The translations under genes were made by a program, and so were the position numbers. From positions 1 to 22,627 of the forward strand of contig JAIPMN010004399.1 in the NCBI GenBank assembly GCA_020650975.1: a stretch of DNA of 22,627 nt, read 5' to 3'. Below are positions 10,901 through 19,900 of this stretch, piece after piece; position 1 is the first letter of the stretch, and every line of letters starts with the position of its first letter. The notes below the pieces were generated by a model. It was not told the origin of the DNA. It did not search any database and saw only the letters and a program-made list of their open reading frames with translations. The DNA is from Apostichopus californicus. Its lineage: Eukaryota; Echinodermata; Holothuroidea; Aspidochirotida; Stichopodidae.

Positions 10901-13900
10901 TTGAAAAAAATTAGTTTAGTTAATTAGTTTAGTTAGTTGATGAAAATTTGACGATCCAAACTTTTTGATAATTCGAACTACCCTTGGCCCAACCAGTTCG
11001 GATAATCAGGATTTTACTATACTAGCAGTTTTTCAATACTTCTGTATGGTATGACATCTTTGATCTTAACCTTGTTTAGTATTAGAGCCTCAGTTTATCT
11101 TTCTGTTATAAGCACAGAGTAACCGTTTCTGATAAGTACTAGCAAGCAATCACATAATTGCCATGAGGTGCCTTTTCCTCAGCAGTTTGGCCGTTTGTTT
11201 TCTTTGGCAATCAACGTTGGTAATTCAGTTAAACTTCCAATTCCCAGAAGTGACATTCACAGATAACAGTTAACCATAAACATAGCTCAATTGTTGACTG
11301 AAAATATAAATGGTAAATTACATGACATTTGGTAATTTTTGTTTCCCACTTCCAGCATTGGTGTTTTATGCAGCTTCTCAGAAGTTCCTGTTCATCCATA
11401 GAAGACAAAATATCAAAGATGAAGAAAAGGTTTGCATTTAAGATGATTGTTCTCAGGCAGAAGATTGATGGCGAAATGTTTCGATGACAAAATAGCTGCC
11501 TACCTTAAATTTCCAAATTTCTTATAGTACTAGCAAGTTAAATCAGGCAGCAAAATTAACCTCATTAAAGGAATGATAAACTTGATAATGAGATGCAGCA
11601 GGAGCTTAAAGTATTGTTGTATTTTCCCTAAATTGTCTGCCTCCTGAATACCCCTTTAATATCGGTTGACAGTAGGCAGATATTTAGGTTTTGAATGTCA
11701 TAGTCTGACCGAAAAAAGAAGCATTACATTTCTGAAAATCCAGTTCTCACCTTTGAAATGTATGCTAATTGTTAATTTATGCAGGGCGAGCCAAGAATTT
11801 TTTTAAGCTTGATTTTACTCTCGAAATTTTTTTTCTCCTAAAGAACAAGGTGAAACGAATAAAAAGCAACAAATTTTAATTTTGTTCAATCTCTTACTTG
11901 GGGATGCAAGACCAGAACCAAAATTGAATATAATCCATGAAATTCATTTAAATTTTTACAACGTTGTGAGGTTCAGTTATTACCAAGAGGAAATTCACCA
12001 TCTCAATATTAAGTTGTATTTTTTTTCGCCCTTCAGAAAGTGGAACAGATGTGCCGTTACATCCTTGCCAGTATGGATAGCACCGATCCAAAGGTACGGT
12101 TCTGTTCCAATTCTTAGTTCATCTAAATGTCTAATTATGCAAATTCCATCGATCAAATTTCTATTGTTCTATTGTTACACGCTCTGTGACCAGATAGCAC
12201 GCTCTTTCCTAGCTACATCATCTGAGTCACATCAGTGTAAGCCTCCATCACTCTGAGATTCATTGCTCCCTGGGATGAATGCTGTACTGTAAGGATTAGG
12301 TACCAGATGGTTGCTAAGGGGGCTGCAGCCATCTGCAGCCAGGTTGATGTGTATGACATCATCTATTGCGCAACACAGTTTCACACAGTCTTTCACATGA
12401 TCTTTTGAACGATGTCATTTGTTTTAAAAGTGATACATCAATATTTCATCAAATGAACTCTACCCAAAGTAACTTTCTCTGTGTATAAAGATCTCAACTT
12501 TATACCTACTTCAGTACTACTGTGTGACAGATAGTAACATGAATTTTGTCTTTGTTTTCATAGGAATGGTATATTTCAGTGGCTCTCTCTAAAGACCATT
12601 TGATGGGTTGGATTCAACAGATTAAGGAACTCCTTTGGCTAGCTTGCCAACAGATGAAGAAATTAAAGGTAAAAATAGTGTTTAATGTTTGTTCTTGTAG
12701 GCTGTACTAAACATGATAGTCAACAGTGATGACCACTGAGACTCAATGAGATGTGGGAGGTGAAAAAATTACATTGTGTGAAAAAGCGGCCGTCACATTT
12801 GGGTCCATGTTACATTAATGAAAGAATTATTTGACTACAACATTGTCACTGGTCATGTGTATGACATCTTGCTTTTCTTCAATCCTTGTATCTGATATCA
12901 TACTTTATAATTGGATTATCAAATGATGGATATGTAGATCACTTTTCATTGGTATGAAATAGTTTGCTCCATTTTTAGGTCAAGGTGGAAACCTAGTTTG
13001 GGTCCAAGCTTAAAACAGTAGTGTGAAGTGAAAAAAAAAAGAAAGACAACCAACATGTTATAAGTTTGTCAATATTATGTGTCTAGGGCTAGATAGGACA
13101 GATAATGTAAGTTTTATTAAGATGATTCTCTTTCACAGGTCGACAGTAATATTGATCTCTTAGCTATTCTTTTTGTAATTGTCATTCTAAAAGAAGAACC
13201 AACTTTATAGAAAAATGTTATCATGCACATCACAGTAATGTAGTATGCATCGTAATTCTCACATACATACAGACATATGGATATACATACATACAGACAT
13301 TGAGTCAATATGACTGTACAATACATAAATCTTTCTCTATGGTATGCATACTGCAAGCTCCCTTTGTTACCGTAATGTGGTGTCATATTTTCTTGACTGG
13401 GGCTTGAATGCATTTATTTGTTAAACCTTATTTCTTTTTAAGCATTTGAGAAAATTTGAGCAATCATTTGAGAAACAAAGTCAATACTTTTAAATCAAGG
13501 GTGGGCATAAAATTACATTATTTGGGCCGCAATGAAATGTTGTAACCCAACCCGTGTTTCTGAACCCTACGAATGCACCTATTCCCGCAACCTATTCCCG
13601 CAACAACAAAAAACACCTGTCTGTATTCTGTGTGTGTATTTGTCCCTTCTGTTACTGTAACTTGTCATTCAGCCTCTGAAGAAGATCCTGCTAGGATCGA
13701 AACGTCAGGCCCTCTTACTTTTACACAACAAAAATAGACGTATGCCATTATATGGAAATGAAAGAGCAGAGAGTTCTATGTCTTGTCCATCTATGATGTT
13801 GTAATATCCTATCACTAGTATTAGCTATATGCATACTGCTCCTACAATACATAAAACATATGTCATGTCTTCCCTTGCTAAAGGCTACAGTCTTTGTCGG

Positions 13901-16900
13901 ACTTTGCTGAACTGTGTGTTACATTGTTAAAGGATGTAACCAAACAGATGTCTCTGTGACTCTAGATCTATGAAACTTGTGTGTATTTAGCACTGCTGTT
14001 ACATAATGGCTACTTGTGTGTATTTAGCACTGCTGTTACATAATGGATTCTTGTGTGTATTTAGCACTGCTGTTACATAATGGCTACTTGTGTGTATTTA
14101 GCACTGCTGTTACATAATGGCTACTTGTGTGTATTTAGCACTGTTGTTACATAATGGCAACTTATGTGTATTTAGCACTGCTGTTCCATAATGGCTACTT
14201 GTGCTTAGTTAGCACTGCTGTTACATAATGGCTATAACCATAAATGTATTTTTTCAATTTATAGCCTGAAAATCCTTCAGATGCCAAGTTGTTATCACTG
14301 TACCTTCACATGCTAGTGAAATTTACTAGTACAACTACATGGAAGATTGTAAAAGTTCCTGGAGGTATGTAAGAGGTTGATATTCCTAAGTTTTAACACT
14401 GTGCTCTCTCCTCTGTAAGTAATAGTAAACCAATCACCAGTCAGGTATCCTGAAGTCAAAATTTGGCCTGCTATGGAAATTGTTTGAGAGCTTGTTAGGT
14501 CCCAGGAATACTGACTGTAGTTATAATTGATTTAAGAGTGTGATCTCGAGGCTGATGAAGGCATGTGTGGAACCATCAGAGACTCCATCTATGAGCATAG
14601 ACAGGCTTCAACAAGCAGGACAAGGTACTTTAGGGACGTGATTGAGGAAATGGAGTGTGTGGTAAGGATTTTGCCGATGAATTTTGGAAGTCGTGCTGTG
14701 TTAGGCAAGCGTGTGCTGAGTTAAATGTTTCTTGCATGACGAAGAGAGAAAAACTTTAGACAACCAAAGAAGCAACTTTTCAGTTGTGTAAAGACTCCTT
14801 GTCAGAAAGATGGTTTCCATTTCTAAATACTGTTTTGCAGACATTTTGGTGCTGCAGTAAGTTTTAACTAATCCTTGCAATTGTTATTTAAATTTATCTT
14901 CCTCAATATATGCTTTCTTGTATAAAGTCTTAGCAATGTTCCGTGGATATGAAAAGTAAGAATCAATTTCTCTGTCTCGAAAGATGATCAATTTTTGTGT
15001 ACTGGTAAAATTCACAGTGATGTGAAATTAAGGCTTTTTGTCTCACTAAAAACGTAGTGAGTTAACTTTAGTGAACAAATGTTAGCTGTTTATTTAGGAA
15101 AAATTAATCATGGCTTTTGATGAAACAGTTTGTACTCTACTAGACTTTCTTCCCTCACTTTCATATGATTTCAGCTGAAGGGCTTCTACCAAGCCTGAAT
15201 CAACTATGTGCAAACATCATGGGTCATCTAGTGTCCAAGGGCCTCTATCCTGTACTGAAGGACCTGCTAGAGAAAGGCCTCGCAAGGTCAAAGCCAAGTT
15301 TCTCCAAACCAGTATTAAGTGCAATATTCACAGTAGCCTGGAGGTTAGTATTTTTAACTGAAAGTTTGCTTCATCAGCGGTTTTTACAATGCTCTCTATG
15401 GAAATCCTGATAGCTTTTGAGTCTTATTTTTAAGAACAAGTTTACGTCAACATCAGTTCTATTCAAGGTTGTTGAAAGAAGAGCAAAACCAAAACAACAC
15501 AGAAACCGAAAAGGCAGTTAGGGACAAGTGACTACTTCATAATGTTAATGATGTCGAACCTTGCACCCTTCCGTTCCTGTGTAGGCTTTAGATATTGTTA
15601 AACACACCGAAAATACTGACACTTGTTACGAAAGCGGTGCCCAGATGGTGTATATTACTTGAAATGCTCTGGTTCTGGGGAGCTTCCTAATTGGTGAACA
15701 GCACATGTTCGTTACTTCATTACTGCCCTCAGCGCAACAGCAAAACAAACCAACCATTGCACAGCCCAGAGAGGTACAGAAACTACCCTGAAAGTAGGAA
15801 TAAGAGCAAGGAACCACTTATGTAATATACCAAACCTAAAGGGGCTAACAGATATTGTTGCATAAATTAATTATTAATTAATAATATCAATACCCTCACA
15901 TTAAATATGTCTGTAATGATGGAGATAAGCGTGGTGGCCAATTGGCTAAGGCGTTGGACTCGTGATCCAATGATTGCTGGTTTGATTCCTGACTAGTTCA
16001 TTACAATGTGTCCTTGGGCAAGATGCTTTATCTCACTTGCCTCTCTCCACCCAGGGGTTAAATGGGTACCTGTGAGGTAACTTGTCATTGGGCGCAGTAT
16101 ATAACTGCTGCCGACTGGATGGATTGTGTCTGGGACAGGTTATCATTGACCAGGGTAATATAACGTCTGTAAAGCGCTTTGAGACCTATCGCTGGTATAA
16201 AGCGCTATATAAAAAGCAAATATTATTAAATATTATATTCTTGTCTCTTTCTTCAGACCTTTTCTCGGTAGCAACCTCTCACCTCATCTTACTCATGTCT
16301 TCATCCTTTATATCTTCTCTGTGCCTGGCTTGATCATTCATCTCAACAGACTCTCCCCTGAGGTAAGATTCTGTAAATATATAGACCTGTGTGAATGATC
16401 AATGGAGTTTCACCTAATGGTCACACATAAGTAACATATCTTGTGCACAGAACCAAACCTACCCACAAACGACGATTGAGAAACGAGTGTATATACAGTG
16501 ACATCAGCTGGTATAAATTATCACTCTGTCATTGCTTCAACTGATCAACAATACAGCTTAGCTTTCACAACAAAATCCAAAGAAACTTCAAATTTCTAAA
16601 GGTGTAATTTGTTAAAAAGTCAACCCTGTCAATAGGAATTACATTCAGAGAAAGAGAAACCCTCCTCCCCCACCCCCAACCCCCACCCCGTTTAGCTTAT
16701 GTGTTGCATTCCTATCTGTATGAATAGTGACAGATAGCTTTAGTTTTTACATAAGTGCAATGAAACTTGTGTTCTTGGATAGCATGGCCTCAGACAGCAT
16801 GTAAAGCCAATAACATTCCATATTGAATCAAAGTTGTTTTCATTGTTAAGTTTGTTATTGTCTGACCTCCGGCCTCCAGATTCAATCTTAGCTACAATAG

Positions 16901-19900
16901 ATGATTTGTATTTGTAAGTCAGAGAGAGAAGTGAAATTTGTTAACACTGAAAGATGCAGCAACCCATTGTTAAGTGCTGTAATCTTGAGACCATTCTGGG
17001 ACCTTTTTAGCTTAAGAACAAATCAGAGCTGTTAAGATGGTTTGTGCTTGTAAATCAGGGATGGTTGTGGAAGGAAGTTATTAAATACTGAAGATGCATC
17101 AACCCCTTGTTGAGTCCTGTAGTTGAGAGTGCTGGACAAGCTGAATGGCTCACACTGGGATGGAGCAGGACAAATTGAAATGTAGATTTCATTTTATGAA
17201 AGCATATACACACCACATGATAATAAATAATATCTTATCCAAGCCTACTGGAAGTCTGTCCAATGCCTCGTCATGACGTAGCAAAATCATCTTGGTTTTG
17301 TTTCTATTTCAGAGCTTAGCTGTTTTGAAGAAACACAAGTTATTTTCTCATATCCTAACCTACTTTGATAACAAAGACAATGCAAGGAACCTTTTCACCT
17401 CTTTGGATGGGAACTATTCATTATGTGTTGCAGGTAAGTTGCATTTGCTTTAGTGGGGTGGGGGGTATGAGGGAAGGGGGAGGGGGTGTAGTGGGGAGGT
17501 GAAGTATGAAGTATTGAGCGATTAATCGATTACCATGCCAGTATAATCTACCTATGGGTGGTGTATTGACCATGCCAGTATAGTCTATCTATGTGTTGTA
17601 TATTATCCATGCCAGTATAGTCTATGTGTTGTATATTATCCATGCCAGTATAGTCTATCTATGTGTTGTATATTATCCATGCCAGTATAAGCTACCTATG
17701 GGTGGTATATTATCCATGCAAGTATAATCTACCTATGGGTGGTATATTGACTATGCCAGTATAATAAGCCTATGTGTTGTATATTATCCATGCCAGTATA
17801 AGCTACCTATGTGTGGTATGTTGACCATGCCAGTATAATCTACCTATGTGTGGTATATTATCCATGCCAGTATAAGCTACCTATGGGTGGTATATTGACT
17901 ATGCCAGTATAATATACCTATGTGTTGTATATTATCCATGCCAGTATAAGCTACCTATGTGTGGTATGTTGACCATGCCAGTATAATCTACCTATGTGTG
18001 GTATATTATCCATGCCAGTATAAGCTACCTATGGGTGGTATATTGACTATGCCAGTATAATATACCTATGTGTTGTATATTATCCATGCCAGTATAAGCT
18101 ACCTATGTGTGGTATGTTGACCATGCCAGTATAATCTACCTATGTGTGGTATATTATCCATGCCAGTATAAGCTACCTATGGGTGGTATATTGACCATGC
18201 CAGTATAATCTCCCTATGGGTGGTATATTATCCATGTCAGTATAGTGTACCTATGGGTGGTATATTATCCATGCCAGTATAGTCTACCTATGTGTGGTAT
18301 ATTATCCATGCCAGTATAATATACCTATGGGTGGTATATTATCCATGCCAGTATAATCTCCCTATGGGTGATATATTGACCATGCCAGTATAAGCTACCA
18401 ATGGGTGGTATATTATCCATGCCAGTATAATCTACCTATGGGTGGTATATTATCCATGCCAGTATAAGCTACCAATGGGAAGTATATTATCCATGCCAGT
18501 ATAGTCTACCTATGGCAGTATAATCTACCTATGGGTGGTATATTATCCCTGCCAGTATAAGCTACCTATGGGTGGTATATTATCCATGCCAGTATAATCT
18601 ACCTATGTGTGGTATATTATCAATGCCAATATAATCTACAAATGTGTGGTATATTATCCATGCCAGTATTATATACCTATGTATGGGATACTGTTGTTAC
18701 TTTATCTCTTTTCTTTTCCAGCTAACTTGATCAATCTGGCTCATTTGGACATTGAAGCTCTTGGTGGACAAACAGCTGCATTTTCCGTAAGCTGTTTAAT
18801 ATTTCTTTATAATTTTAAGGCGGTTCCGTTGTCTGTGGTCGTCTATAACAAGTCCCTATCCTACTCTTACTTGCTACCTTGCTCCTAATTTGAAAAGTAT
18901 TTTGGAATTGTCCCTTAGTTTGTTGTTTGAAAACACGTACCATCGCCAATAAGCTGACCCTCACCTTCAAAAGTACAACTAATATTGTCAGGGTTGGATC
19001 CAATTTGAACTGGATTAAATTGACAGATGTATTGCGATTAAAATATTTGAAGAACAAGCAGTGTATTGCTTCCACTGCACACACAACAGTATTAGTTTGA
19101 TGACAAACTGATGATATTCGGTAATATGTTTGTGTTTAGTTTCATGTAGATGTCTCATCAAAGTGTGTATTTGTCTTCTTTACAAGAATTTTTGTGAAAT
19201 TTTGTTGGCTCTTTTTTCATCCTAAACTTAGAGAGCCATGCGTGACCTCTTACATCATTGCTGCTCCTTTACTGGTAAAAAGAAACAAAGTGCAACCCAG
19301 TGGCACCCAGTACTGGGATGGTACTCTCAACCCATGAACAAGAGGTTTGTATGTATACATATAGCATGAATGATAGACTTCATTGGAGGATTGGGGGGGG
19401 GGGTGGGGTGGGGATAAAAGCAGCTTTCAGTACTGGGATGGTACACGCAACCCATGAACAAGAGGTTTGTATATATATAGAGCATGAATGGTAGGCTTCA
19501 TTGGTGGATTGAGAGGGGGGGGTGGGGGATAAAAGTGGGAGTGGGAAAAATAGTAGCTTTCAGGACTGGGACGGTACTCTCAACCCCAGACTGAAGGCAA
19601 GAGAGATGGGGGCAATGATTTTAGAGTTAGGGACGGTTAATTTGGGTTTGTAATGGAATGCAAAATGAGGTCCTTATGTCAAAGAAAATATACAGGTATT
19701 TTCTGTTTTTATTTATTTTTTTCTGTAGAAAAGAAAGAACAGAACATGAGCAATTTTTTGAAATATCAAGCTCTGTAAAACTATGACAAGTTTCAATTCA
19801 TGACAAATGTGATCGCTAAAAGACGCAAAGCAAAAACTTGATTTGGTTTCGTCCAGCATTGAGAAATATTGTTCAATTCCTTATGATGTACACTGTGTTA

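Larger units (their letters stand above)
9792..11019. mobile_element. pogo/Tigger-like non-autonomous DNA transposon
   Basis: The left end CAGTAAAACTGATTATCCGAAC (9792 on) and the reverse complement of the right end (AGTAAAATCCTGATTATCCGAAC, near 11018) are inverted repeats. They are flanked by TA at 9790-9791 and 11020-11021. CAGT...ATCCGAAC ends with TA duplication are characteristic of the Tc1/mariner-pogo group (Tigger). No transposase frame is recognisable inside; a 104-codon frame at 9867-10181 has no visible DDE motif. The interior includes the N gap. Confidence 0.75.
7901..11355 (+). other. UBE3B: UBE3B first intron(s), with expected IQ-motif exon not found
   Basis: The human protein has about 35 residues between the flanking exons. 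The missing exon should begin in phase 0 and end with a single G, since the next exon supplies CA to make Ala. No such exon was recognised. The interval contains a telomere-like repeat, two mobile elements and the assembly gap. Confidence 0.7.

Noticed and set aside
11882..12256. 124-codon plus-strand frame
   Set aside because: Out of frame with the UBE3B exon at 12037-12093 that it covers; no family match.
13117..13413. 98-codon minus-strand frame
   Set aside because: Crosses an ACAT microsatellite and has repetitive Tyr/Cys/Ile content.
17535..18690. CRISPR array
   Set aside because: Repeats are contiguous with no unique spacers, and the genome is eukaryotic. It is a minisatellite.
18815..19084. 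89-codon minus-strand frame
   Set aside because: Lies in a UBE3B intron, no recognisable domain, no supporting splice sites.
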